Source: Kiritimatiellia bacterium
GTDB taxonomy: Bacteria > Verrucomicrobiota > Kiritimatiellia > RFP12 > UBA1067
Assembly (NCBI GenBank): GCA_017454745.1
Contig: JAFTCL010000032.1
Coordinates: 62,001 to 126,000, forward strand
Direction: 5' to 3'
Length of the DNA: 64,000 nt
A model generated the notes under the pieces. That model had not been told where the DNA came from. It ran no database searches and was given only the letters and a program-made list of their open reading frames with translations. The position numbers were made by a program, and so were the translations under genes. This document shows positions 53,164 to 61,707 of the stretch, one piece after another (the first letter of the stretch is position 1; each line of letters begins with the position of its first letter).

Positions 53164-54528
53164 ATGAAACGCAAGACATACGAAACCCTGCTTGAATGGA
53201 AGAGAACGAGTAACGGCAAGTCCGCAGTCATGTTGGACGGTGCACGGCGCGTAGGCAAGAGCTACATTGCTGAAGAGTTCGCCAAAAATGAATATGCCGC
53301 CTACCTTGTTGTTGATTTCGCCACGGCACCGCGAAAGGTGAAGCGCTATTTTGAAGAATATCTCGACAATCTCGATATATTCTTCATGTATCTTTGCTCG
53401 GCTTATCGGACAACCCTTGTTCCCGGGAACAGTGTCATCATATTTGATGAAGTCCAGCGTTTCCCACGCGCCCGCGAGGCCATCAAGTACCTTGTCAAGG
53501 ATGGGCGCTTCCACTATATCGAAACCGGGTCGCTCATATCCATCCGCAAAAACGTCAAGAACATTGTAATCCCCTCTGAGGAATACCACGTGAAGATGTT
53601 TCCGATGGATTTTGAGGAATTCGCATGGGCGACCGGCAACGGGGCCATGCTCCCCTTGATTGAACGGCGATTTAAGGAACGACTTCCCTTGGGCGCTGAT
53701 ACGCACCGTCAGATAATGGACGTGTTCAGGCAGTATCTTGTTGTCGGCGGCATGCCTCAGGTTGTCGATACGTTTGTGACAACCCACGACTTGCACAAGG
53801 TCGAGTTTGAGAAGCGTAATATTCTTAGCCTCTATCGCGCCGACATACACAAGTTTGCTGGTGCGCTCAAGGAGAAAGTTGTGTCAATATTCAGCGAGAT
53901 ACCGGCTCAACTCTCCAAGCATGAAAAGAAGTTCTCGGTGTCGGTTCTTAAGGAAGGCGCGCGCGTCCGCGATTACCACGGCGCGTTCGAATGGCTTAAG
54001 GGCGCGATGACTGTCAACCTCTGCTACGGGGCGAGCGAACCAAATATCGGGCTGCGACTCAATATGGACAGGACGACGTTCAAGTGCTATCTTGGCGATA
54101 CGGGGTTACTCGTCAGTCTCGCGTTCGACGAAAACGAACTCGCTTCGGCAGATATCCACAACAGGATTCTTAATGACGACATTGAGCTAAACCAGGGAAT
54201 GATCGTCGAGAATGTTGTGGCGCAGATGCTTCGCGCCGCCGGGCACAAGCTCTACTTCTACTCCTGTTCTGACAGAACGGACACGGAAAATCGCATGGAA
54301 ATCGACTTCCTTGTTTCCAAGTCGCGTACCATGCCGCAGCAAAACATTTCTCCCATCGAGGTTAAGAGTGGGCGCAAGTACTCCACCGTTTCTCTCGCCA
54401 AATACTGTTCAAAGTACGCGGCGTTCCTCGATACGCCATTCGTGTTGCACAAAAAGGACGTTATGACAAAGGACGGCGTTGTGTATCTACCGCTCTATAT
54501 GACCTATTTGCTCTCGCGCAGGGTATGA
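53164..54528 (+). CDS. AAA_14/DUF4143 ATPase
   Basis: 454 residues. N-terminal AAA: Walker A DGARRVGKSYIAEEFA near residue 22, Walker B VIIFDEVQRFPRAREAIKYL near 92, sensor-like YIETGSLISI near 117. C-terminal DUF4143 with YLVVGGMPQVVDTF near 193, YLGDTGLLVSLAF near 303 and the PD-(D/E)XK-like MEIDFLVSKSRTM..PIEVKSG near 380-405. ATG 53164 follows GAGGAG; an in-frame GTG two codons earlier is possible. The family is common and variable among gut anaerobes, and its role is not known; defence or mobile-element functions have been proposed for related ATPases. Confidence 0.88.
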   Translation: MKRKTYETLLEWKRTSNGKSAVMLDGARRVGKSYIAEEFAKNEYAAYLVVDFATAPRKVKRYFEEYLDNLDIFFMYLCSAYRTTLVPGNSVIIFDEVQRFPRAREAIKYLVKDGRFHYIETGSLISIRKNVKNIVIPSEEYHVKMFPMDFEEFAWATGNGAMLPLIERRFKERLPLGADTHRQIMDVFRQYLVVGGMPQVVDTFVTTHDLHKVEFEKRNILSLYRADIHKFAGALKEKVVSIFSEIPAQLSKHEKKFSVSVLKEGARVRDYHGAFEWLKGAMTVNLCYGASEPNIGLRLNMDRTTFKCYLGDTGLLVSLAFDENELASADIHNRILNDDIELNQGMIVENVVAQMLRAAGHKLYFYSCSDRTDTENRMEIDFLVSKSRTMPQQNISPIEVKSGRKYSTVSLAKYCSKYAAFLDTPFVLHKKDVMTKDGVVYLPLYMTYLLSRRV

Positions 54529-54642
54529 TGTTAATCGTATGACACTCTTATATGCCCGTATTTACATTGGTGGCGTACTAACCGATATTAATATTCGAAG
54601 CGTTTCAACAGCGCCATTTGCCGCTACCGCATAAAAAATATC

Positions 54643-54672
54643 GGCGGGGAGCATTTTGCAATACTCCCCGCC
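54643..54672 (-). terminator. Terminator of the LamG/BACON gene
   Basis: A 9-bp GC stem (54643-54651 with 54664-54672), then GATATTTTTT on the minus strand, 22 bases after the stop. Confidence 0.85.
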
Positions 54673-54694
54673 TGTTTAGTAGTTTCTTAAAATG

Positions 54695-57289
54695 TTATTT
54701 CCCTGGTACAATGACTTTGAAAAACTTAGTGTTTCCTGTTGCTTTTACATTCAAACCGACTGAACCATCCTCGCTAATGTCTAGGTTTTCTGGCGTTATT
54801 CCGGCAGGCCGCCAGCTGTTCGGATTGGTAAGGTCGCTGGTTTCCATCAACTTCACTCCCACGCGGGTCGTGCCGGAAGCCGCATCGACATCTAGAACGA
54901 GATTACCCAGCTCAAGTGCGTGTATCTGGTCACGCGTATAGAACCCACCTTGCGCCATCTTTAACGCCGCCAACTGTTCCGCTGCCGATTCCGGGATGAA
55001 TGTTGCGGTAACATTTTTTGACGTGTCAGCAATGAATGTCACGTTGGTCGAGACTCCTACGGCATCTCCGCTCCAGTGTGAGAACACGTATCCCGTAGCC
55101 GGTTTGGCAGTCAAGGTCACAGACGCGCCTTGGTTGTAGTTCCCAGCGCCAATAATCGTGCCAGAACCTATCGTTTTCACCGTAATCGGTAAAGTTGTCT
55201 TTTGCGTGATCGTATACGCCTTACCCGCGATGACGATGCGTCCCGTGCGCGTTTCGCCCGTCAGGTTGTCGGCAATCGTGTACTGGATCACGCCATCGCC
55301 GATGCCAGTCCGTGCACTGATGATGGTAATCCAGTCACAATCTGCGATCGCTTCCCATACGGCGTCAATCGGTGCGGAAACGCCGAATTGTCCCGCTCCC
55401 GCATTACTGCCGACCTCCGCAACCTGCGGATCAATGCTCAGTTCATATCCTTGTTGCGTAATGACGACCTTCTTGCCGGCAACCGTAATGATTCCACTGC
55501 GAGAGGCCGTCGTCGTTGTGTAATCATCGACAACAAACATGACCGGAGACGTGCCCGTGCCGGCCGTATCCAGCAAATGTATCCAATCGACATTGGCTGA
55601 TGCTGTCCATGTGCCGCCGCCCTCCGTCTCGACCCAAATCGTGCCGGAATCGCTCTCCACACCAAAGCTCGTATCGTCACATTCAACCGACGCTCGCAAA
55701 CCATTCTGCACGACAGTCACATTCTTGCCCGCAACGGTAATCGATCCAGTGCGACTTGTGACGGCGGGGTTTGCGCCAACGGTAAACGAGATGTTCGCCG
55801 ATCCCGCGCCCGCCGTGTCACTCGTAATCTGAATCCAGCTGTTGTTGGACTGCGCCGTCCATTGGACACTCTGTGCGAGCGTCAGCGCAACGGACTCCGT
55901 ACTGCCCTCGGCTGGCGCCGTCACCTTGCTCTTGTTCAGTTGCGGACTCTGTACCCCCTGTGTCACGGTATGGATTACCTTCTGTTCCCTTTGCCTCTCG
56001 TAAAGTTCCCGTACCTGCGCCGATGTCAACGCCGAATGGAAGAACGTCAACCCGTCTGCCGCCCCATTCCATCCACCGAGAGTGAATGTAGGATAATAGC
56101 TCGAATTGTAAACCCAATAGCCCATTGTCAATCCAGAAGCGACATTTCCGATTTCAGCACCATCAACGAACATCTGAATAGACTTCCCCGACTTCCCTAC
56201 AACGGTGACCAAGTGCCATTCGTTTGTCGGCAGAGTAGAACTATTGAATGTAGTTGTTGTTGTACCGGCACCGGTGAACTTCCGGTTTCCTGTAGAAGTA
56301 AGCGACATAAGGAAATTCCCATAACCCGTTAAACTTGAACTGTTATAACAGGTCCTTTTCATGATAGGCGCATCGCTTGAAGGCAATTGCGCGACATTGA
56401 TCCAAAACGAATACGTCGCGTCAAGCTCCGATGTTCCAAACATGTTATGGAAATTGGAAATCGTCATCAGACCATTCCCCGTACTCGTTATCGCGCTTTT
56501 CTCCGCTCTATATCTGTCAGCAGCATCCACCCAATTCGTCAAAGTCGTGTTTTGTGCCAATGCCGCCATGCTTGTGCTCTTCGTGCGGTAGGCATTACCA
56601 TCAAGAGGAAAGTAATCCCATTTCACGCCATCTGGTGCACCGAACGGCATATCATCCTCGGACATAGTAACAGAGTGATTTAAATCGACAAGTTCGCATT
56701 CCATATCTGTCAACTCTCGATTCCAGAAGCGGACATTCCCAATCTGCCCACTTGTTAGATAACCTTCCGCCGGCCAAGGACAGTAACCAAATTTTTCGTT
56801 AGCAAGGTCTTTTATCGACGAATATATGTTATTAACACGCCATGTAACACTTAACTTAAGTTCGGTATCTTTTATACCAATAAAAACTTTATGTGCACGT
56901 TGTTCGCTCCCATATCTGATAACCATAGTATACCATTTGTTTGGATCTTCAACTTGTAAAGCCCCTACAGTTTGAGGTACCGTCTCACCCTTAAAGTTGC
57001 AGCATAACCTATTCTCTTCATTAAAATAATAAACGCGAGCCCCCAATTGCAACAGTCTATTCATTCTATTCAATTCCCCAAATTTGAATGAGAATGCCAT
57101 TGTAAATGAATTATCCGACTTCGTCGGCAAGCTCCCCACCAACTGATTGTAGAAACTCCCATCAAACGTTTTACTCATAGCTTGTGAGTCCTGATTCATT
57201 CCCTTCAATGTTATACTGGCTCGTAATCCAAAACAGCAGCCCACGATATAAATACGGTTCAATAACTTTGTGTGGCGGCGTAACAACAA
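54695..57289 (-). pseudogene. 3' piece of a broken surface-protein gene: two LamG-like and three BACON domains
   Basis: The frame is open for 864 codons, but the first ~35 are out of frame with the protein they came from; the supported part begins near 57180 (SKTFDGSFYNQ). There are two LamG/concanavalin-like units (SFTMAFSFKFGELN.., then DATYSFWINVAQLPSSDAP with NEWHLVTVVGKSGKSIQMFVDG), three BACON units (WTAQSNNSWIQITS; WTASANVDWIHLLD; WEAIADCDWITIIS, each ending in a TGxIxVAGK strand), an InlB-B-like repeat (GYVFSHWSGD) and a C-terminal domain. No signal peptide. BACON domains bind carbohydrates or mucin in Bacteroidetes. Same transcript as the 5' piece upstream. Confidence 0.75.
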
Positions 57290-57368
57290 TCTGCCCTGTG
57301 CGGTTGCTCAATGTCGGATTGGCAGAAGCAACATACTTGATGTTGCCATTACCCGCGCCAACAGTTCC

Positions 57369-58313
57369 CTACGAAATCGTGAGCCAAGAGGCTGTCGATT
57401 CTGCCGTCCATGCGGCATCGGGTGTAGCATAGACGGCAACATTACCATAGGCCCCGCTCGCCGCCGCCGTAGCCGTTTCAGGTGTGATGGAAAGTGAGGC
57501 AGTCTTTGTCCCCTCCTGCACAATCGTGAATGTTGCCGTGCCGATGGAGACCGTTCCCGTGCGACGCGCGAAACTCGGATTGGCATTGATGGCAAGCGTT
57601 AGCACATAGTCGCCATAGCCCGTTGCCTTGTCAATGACTGAAATCCATGAGGCGTTGGGCGTAACCGTCCATTGCGTCGTTGAAAGTGCATTGATAGTCA
57701 CGGCAATGACGTCAGCGTTCTCGTCCTTGGTAATGGATTCTGGCGAAAGACTGACATCCACACCCGTTTGATTCACGGTGAATGTCTTGCCGCCAATAGT
57801 GAGTGAGCCGATGCGCGAGACAACTCCAGAATATTCCGCAACGGTATAGTTCACCGTTCCAACGCTCATGCCCGATGCAGGCGAGACTGTAATCCAGTTG
57901 TTGTTGGCAACGGCAGACCACGAAACACCAGCATCCACCGTAACAGAGATCGAACCGTTTCCGCCATAACGGTCAAAGGTTGCGGATGTCGGGGATATTG
58001 TCGCGTCATAACCATACTGCGTGACGGTGTACGTGTTGCCGCCAATGTTGATATGCCCGATGCGAGTATCCGCAGTTGCGTTGGCGTTCACGATATAGAC
58101 CACCGAACCGGCTCCCGTCCCCGAGGAACCAGAATTGATGACAATCCAGCTTGAGTCGCTTGTCGCCGTCCATGAGCCATCGCCCTGCACGACAACCGAT
58201 GCGGCACCACCCGCCTTCTGGAATGTCTTGGCGGATGTGGTGATCGTCACTGCCGCCATCGTATACATTGCCGCGCCCATCGCGACAAGCATTGCTATGA
58301 GTTTCTTTTTCAT
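57369..58313 (-). CDS. 5' piece of the broken surface-protein gene: signal peptide and BACON domains
   Basis: 314 residues. A signal peptide (MKKKLIAMLVAMGAAMYTMA) is followed by three complete BACON units and part of a fourth (WTATSDSSWIVIN; WSAVANNNWITVS; WTVTPNASWISVI; WTAESTASWLTIS). The last stops at TAG (57369-57371) in the middle of the domain. In the same frame, the missing rest is still there after the TAG (GTVGAGNGNIKYVASANPTLSNRTGQIVV in sense, down to a TAA at 57171), so one base change, for example CAG to TAG, would explain the stop; a frameshift then separates it from the LamG piece. ATG 58313 has AAAGGA before it. Confidence 0.75.
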   Translation of the reverse strand: MKKKLIAMLVAMGAAMYTMAAVTITTSAKTFQKAGGAASVVVQGDGSWTATSDSSWIVINSGSSGTGAGSVVYIVNANATADTRIGHINIGGNTYTVTQYGYDATISPTSATFDRYGGNGSISVTVDAGVSWSAVANNNWITVSPASGMSVGTVNYTVAEYSGVVSRIGSLTIGGKTFTVNQTGVDVSLSPESITKDENADVIAVTINALSTTQWTVTPNASWISVIDKATGYGDYVLTLAINANPSFARRTGTVSIGTATFTIVQEGTKTASLSITPETATAAASGAYGNVAVYATPDAAWTAESTASWLTIS

Positions 58314-58326
58314 TGTTGTCTTTCCT

Positions 58327-58614
58327 TTAACAAATTGGTATCAACAACACCGAATAGTATTCGTGGGATTTTGCGTTTCCTCCCGCAATTGCCCAAACCC
58401 AGTCACTTCCACAGAAAAAAGGGACAACTATTAATTTGTCTGAATATGGGCATTTTGCATCTTGCCCAATCAATGATGCAATCATCCTCTTTACAGCATC
58501 TTTGTCATTGAAAGAATCGATGTTGAAATTCACATCACGTTCCTGATGAACTAATTCACGTCCATCATCAAGAGTGGGCGAGACTCGCCAGATATACTCA
58601 TCAAATTTAACCAT
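58327..58614 (-). CDS. Small protein of unknown function upstream of the BACON gene
   Basis: 95 residues, ATG 58614 behind AAAGGAACGAAAAG, 13 bases before the BACON gene on the same strand. No family was recognised. Features: an acidic N-terminus (MVKFDEYIWRVSPTLDDGRE), a helix NDKDAVKRMIASLIG near residue 42, and a Trp/Phe-rich end (VVPFFCGSDWVWAIAGG). No signal peptide, so it should stay in the cytoplasm. It is the first gene after the structured leader at 58615-58910 and so the first target of any control there. Confidence 0.65.
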   Translation of the reverse strand: MVKFDEYIWRVSPTLDDGRELVHQERDVNFNIDSFNDKDAVKRMIASLIGQDAKCPYSDKLIVVPFFCGSDWVWAIAGGNAKSHEYYSVLLIPIC

Positions 58615-58910
58615 CTTTTCGTTCCTTTCTGTTGTGGGGTTCGTCGTTTTGCTGCCGCAAGGCAATCGGAACGAAAAGAAAACCTCTCTTCGTGTCCCAG
58701 TAGAGGTCTTAGGAAACCATGAGGAAACACAAAGAGAGGTAAGCGCATAACACGCTTCCTCTGCAAGGTGTCGTCCTCGTTGAAAGTTCCTAAGTTTCTA
58801 CTGGCGACTGCTTTGCAGCGGTTTGCAAAAATGGGTGTCCGGAGGGTGGAAGAGGATGTCGGCCCCCATACGTGGCTTGACGCTCCTAATCAGTTCCCCG
58901 AACTGAAAAC
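58615..58910 (-). ncRNA. Structured 5' leader RNA with mutually exclusive stems
   Basis: About 300 nt between a promoter and the 95-residue protein gene, with no long frame. Stems on the minus strand, in order of transcription: a CAGTTC-GGG-GAACTG hairpin near 58890-58904; arm A (58786-58804) pairs over about 18 bp with A' (58697-58717); inside it a 10-bp hairpin B (58753-58762 with 58735-58745); arm C (58727-58740) pairs 14 bp with C' (58682-58695), followed by TTTTCTTTT. C overlaps B and C' lies beyond A', so A-A' and C-C' cannot both form fully. This is the arrangement of an attenuator or riboswitch. I recognise no known class. Confidence 0.6.
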
Positions 58911-58916
58911 GGCGTG

Positions 58917-58945
58917 AGATTATCATATCCCGCTGGCAAAGTCAA
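58917..58945 (-). promoter_or_regulatory. Promoter of the leader RNA and BACON operon
   Basis: Minus strand TTGACT (58940-58945), 17-bp spacer, TAATCT (58917-58922). A GATAAT box lies at 58919-58924 with a 15-bp spacer. Confidence 0.55.
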
Positions 58946-58991
58946 GACGATGGAGTCGCAATACTCTCTCGGCTACCGATTTGTGTTTAGC

Positions 58992-59058
58992 CACAAAGGT
59001 CACAAAGGACACAAAGAGGCTGATCCCTAACCCCTGGCCCCTAATCCCTAACTACTAA
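58992..59058. repeat. Short degenerate tandem repeats
   Basis: CACAAAGGT/CACAAAGGA/CACAAAGAG at 58992-59018, followed by CCCTAA-type units at 59024-59058 (CCCTAAC, CCCTGGC, CCCTAAT, CCCTAAC). Too short and irregular for a CRISPR array. Nothing else is seen between 58946 and 59095. Confidence 0.7.
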
Positions 59059-59095
59059 CGGCGTTCATTCTAAAATCAGAAAGTCCGTATGTTTT

Positions 59096-59111
59096 TGTGA
59101 TAAAAATCACA
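59096..59111. promoter_or_regulatory. Perfect CRP/FNR-family-type palindrome
   Basis: TGTGA-TAAAAA-TCACA is an exact match to the TGTGA-N6-TCACA form bound by CRP-type regulators. It lies 59 bases before the ATG of the DUF4143 ATPase at 59170, with TTGACT at 59120-59125 just after it, a normal activator position. Confidence 0.45.
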
Positions 59112-59169
59112 GAAGTGGATTGACTTTTGTGAATCAATAATGTTGCACTTTTGCGGTGAAGGGATAACT

Positions 59170-60534
59170 ATGAAAAGAAAAGTTTTATCGCAAATGGTGG
59201 CGTGGAATCAGCGTAAGGTACGAAAACCGCTCGTGCTGATGGGCGCAAGACAGGTCGGAAAAACCTGGCTTTTGAATGAATTCGCAAAAACGGTTTACGG
59301 AGAAAACGCCGTTTATGTAAATCTAATGAAGATGAGGGCGTTGCGTGGTCAATTGGAAGTCGGCGACATCACCCCGAAGTCTGTGCTTGAGAAAATCGGC
59401 ATTGCGCTTGATGTCGATATTGTTCCCGGTAAGACCTTGCTGCTGTTGGACGAAATACAGGAATCGTCTAACGTTTTGACATCGCTAAAGTTCTTTAACG
59501 AAGATATGCCGGAGTTGGCGATAGTTGCCGCCGGTTCGCTCTTGGGGCTTGCGGTTGGCCGTGCGGCGGAAAACCGTTCGACAACGAATGGGGAAAATCC
59601 CAATGAATCGCGCGGATCATTTCCTGTCGGTAAAGTCAATCTTCTCAATGTTTTTCCTTTGGATTTCCCGGAATTTGTCAGGGCTATCGGGAAAAATCGG
59701 CTCGCGGATATTCTTGAAAGCGGGGTGCCGTCGGCTTCTGTGCCATATGCAGCTGAACTCGCGGAGATTCTCAAGCGTTATTTTTTGGTTGGCGGGATGC
59801 CGGAGGCTGTAAACACGTATGCAGATACTAACAGCATGCGTGTTGTTAGGGACGTGCAGACCGAGATATTGTCCGCTTACGATACCGATTTCGTCAAGCA
59901 TGCACCCCTTTCGATGCTTCCGAAAATCCGCCTACTGTGGAATTCAATCCCATCGCAACTTGCAAAGGAAAACAAGAAATTCATCTATTCCGCGTTGAAG
60001 TCAGGTGCGCGAGCCCGCGAGTACGAGTCGGCTCTCCAGTGGCTTGATGACGCGGGAATGGTTAGGCAGGTGTATCGTACGAGAACGCCGCGTTTGCCGC
60101 TAAAATCGTATCGGGATTTTTCCGCCTTTCGTCTCTACATGCATGACGTGGGGCTTCTCGGCGCGATGAGTGACTTGCCGGCTTCTGCCGTCCTTGAGGG
60201 CAACGAAATGTTCACGAACTTCAAAGGGGCGATGGCGGAGCAATATGTCTTGCAGGAGCTGACGGCAAATGGATTCGAGCCTTGCTATTGGACGAACGAT
60301 GCAGGCAACGCCGAGGTGGAGTTTGTGATACAGGGCGAAAGAGGTGTTTTCCCGGTTGAAGTTAAAGCCAGAATCAACACTCAGGCAAAGAGTCTCAAGG
60401 TATTTCGCAAGCTTTTCTCCCCGCCGTTCTCGTTTCGGACTTCGTTGGCGGTAGCGCGCGATGGCGCAGAGGTCAAAGATGTCCCGCTCTACGCATTCGG
60501 CCCCGCCGTAGGGAAATTAGTGAATATGGGTTAG
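59170..60534 (+). CDS. AAA_14/DUF4143 ATPase (second intact copy)
   Basis: 454 residues, the same length as the 53164 protein but diverged. Walker A MGARQVGKTWLLNEFAKTVYG near residue 25, Walker B LLLLDEIQESSNVLTSLKFF near 85, IVAAGSLLGLAVG near 120, FPLDFPEFVRAIG near 163, YFLVGGMPEAVNTYA near 210, YMHDVGLLGAMSD near 325, and the PD-(D/E)XK-like AEVEFVIQGERG..FPVEVKA near 390-410. ATG 59170 follows GAAGGGATAACT. It ends the accessory island; its base composition is less GC-rich than the flanking core genes. Confidence 0.88.
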   Translation: MKRKVLSQMVAWNQRKVRKPLVLMGARQVGKTWLLNEFAKTVYGENAVYVNLMKMRALRGQLEVGDITPKSVLEKIGIALDVDIVPGKTLLLLDEIQESSNVLTSLKFFNEDMPELAIVAAGSLLGLAVGRAAENRSTTNGENPNESRGSFPVGKVNLLNVFPLDFPEFVRAIGKNRLADILESGVPSASVPYAAELAEILKRYFLVGGMPEAVNTYADTNSMRVVRDVQTEILSAYDTDFVKHAPLSMLPKIRLLWNSIPSQLAKENKKFIYSALKSGARAREYESALQWLDDAGMVRQVYRTRTPRLPLKSYRDFSAFRLYMHDVGLLGAMSDLPASAVLEGNEMFTNFKGAMAEQYVLQELTANGFEPCYWTNDAGNAEVEFVIQGERGVFPVEVKARINTQAKSLKVFRKLFSPPFSFRTSLAVARDGAEVKDVPLYAFGPAVGKLVNMG

Positions 60535-60606
60535 ACTGCCGCCCGCGCTTGTTCGGGATAACCGCCCAACTTGACAATCAAAAAAACGTCTCCTGTCTCT
60601 TGTCTC

Positions 60607-60636
60607 TTGACACGGCGTATCGCCGGAGAGTATAAT
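60607..60636 (+). promoter_or_regulatory. Consensus promoter with a dyad in the spacer
   Basis: Perfect TTGACA (60607-60612), 18-bp spacer, perfect TATAAT (60631-60636). The spacer holds CGGCG-TAT-CGCCG (60613-60625). It drives the permease and hydF. Confidence 0.8.
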
Positions 60637-60708
60637 CCGCGTCCGTGGATTAGAGCATACCAGAAATCAATTGGAGAGTCTATCGAAAGTGAGTTGGCGA
60701 GGCAAACC

Positions 60709-61707
60709 ATGGAAATCTTGAGAGCGCTTTGGCGGGTGTTCGCGATGATGTCGCCTTGGTTGACCGTTGGGTTTCTCATTGCCGGGATTATCGCGGTGTG
60801 GATTCCCCGGACTTGGGTTAACAAGGTGATGGGTGGAAGTTCCGGCTGGAAGGGAATCGTCCGGGCGGTGTTGGTCGGGGTGCCGCTGCCGATCTGTTCC
60901 TGCGGGGTGCTGCCGCTGGCGACCGGTCTGCGCAAGCACGGTGCCGGTAAAGGCCCGACGGCGGCTTTCCTGATTTCCACCCCGCAGACCGGGGTGGACT
61001 CCATTCTGGCGACCTATGCGCTCTTGGGGCCGGTTTTCGCGGTTGCCCGCCCGGTCGCCGCCGCAATAACCGGTTTGGCTGGCGGCGGGATTGTCGCGCT
61101 GACCGGCGGCGAAGACGCCACCGCCGCAGAAGTTGAGGACGCGCCCGGCGCGTCCAAGGGATTTCGCGCGGTTTGGTTCCAGGCTTACCGCCGGTTGCTC
61201 GGCTCGGTGGTAAAACCTTTGGCCATCGGATTGGCCATTTCCGCGCTGGTTACCGTACTGGTACCGGACAATTTCTTCGCGGACTTTTTCCAGGGACGGG
61301 ATTGGCTGGCCATGCCGGCGATGGCGCTGATCGGTTTCCCGATGTACGTTTGCTCAACGGCTTCAATCCCGATTGCCGCCTCGCTGGTGGCTAAGGGACT
61401 GTCGCCCGGCGCCGCGTTCGTGTTCCTGATGGTCGGTCCGGCGATGAACGCTATGTCCATCACCACGGTGTCGTCGCTGATCGGCAAAAGAGCCACAATC
61501 GCGTACATTGCGGTGATTGCCGTCGGGGCGATACTTTTCGGTGTGGCCATCAATTTAATCCCCGATCCGATCCCGTCAGGTCTGGTCGGTTCCTGTTGCG
61601 GCCATCACCAGCTTTCGGTATTGCAGCAGTTGACCGCGGTGTTTCTGGCCGTGATGATGGTTTACAACCTCATTAGACCCATCGGGATGGGTTCTAAGAA
61701 AAAATGA
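60709..61707 (+). CDS. SO_0444-type Cu/Zn efflux permease
   Basis: 332 residues, about ten membrane helices. The start at 60709 is used because the frame is open further up but passes through the promoter. Marks of the DUF318/SO_0444 permeases: PICSCGVLPLATGLRKHGA near 62, FLISTPQTGVDSI near 88, MYVCSTASIPIAASLVAKG near 215 and PGAAFVFLMVGPAMN near 240. A late loop SCCGHHQ near 300 could bind metal. The family exports Cu, Zn or related metals or organoarsenicals. The 3' end overlaps hydF by 4 bases. Confidence 0.82.
   Translation: MEILRALWRVFAMMSPWLTVGFLIAGIIAVWIPRTWVNKVMGGSSGWKGIVRAVLVGVPLPICSCGVLPLATGLRKHGAGKGPTAAFLISTPQTGVDSILATYALLGPVFAVARPVAAAITGLAGGGIVALTGGEDATAAEVEDAPGASKGFRAVWFQAYRRLLGSVVKPLAIGLAISALVTVLVPDNFFADFFQGRDWLAMPAMALIGFPMYVCSTASIPIAASLVAKGLSPGAAFVFLMVGPAMNAMSITTVSSLIGKRATIAYIAVIAVGAILFGVAINLIPDPIPSGLVGSCCGHHQLSVLQQLTAVFLAVMMVYNLIRPIGMGSKKK

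Noticed and set aside
58992-59058. CRISPR array
   Set aside because: Units are 6-9 bp, irregular and without spacers; no cas genes nearby.
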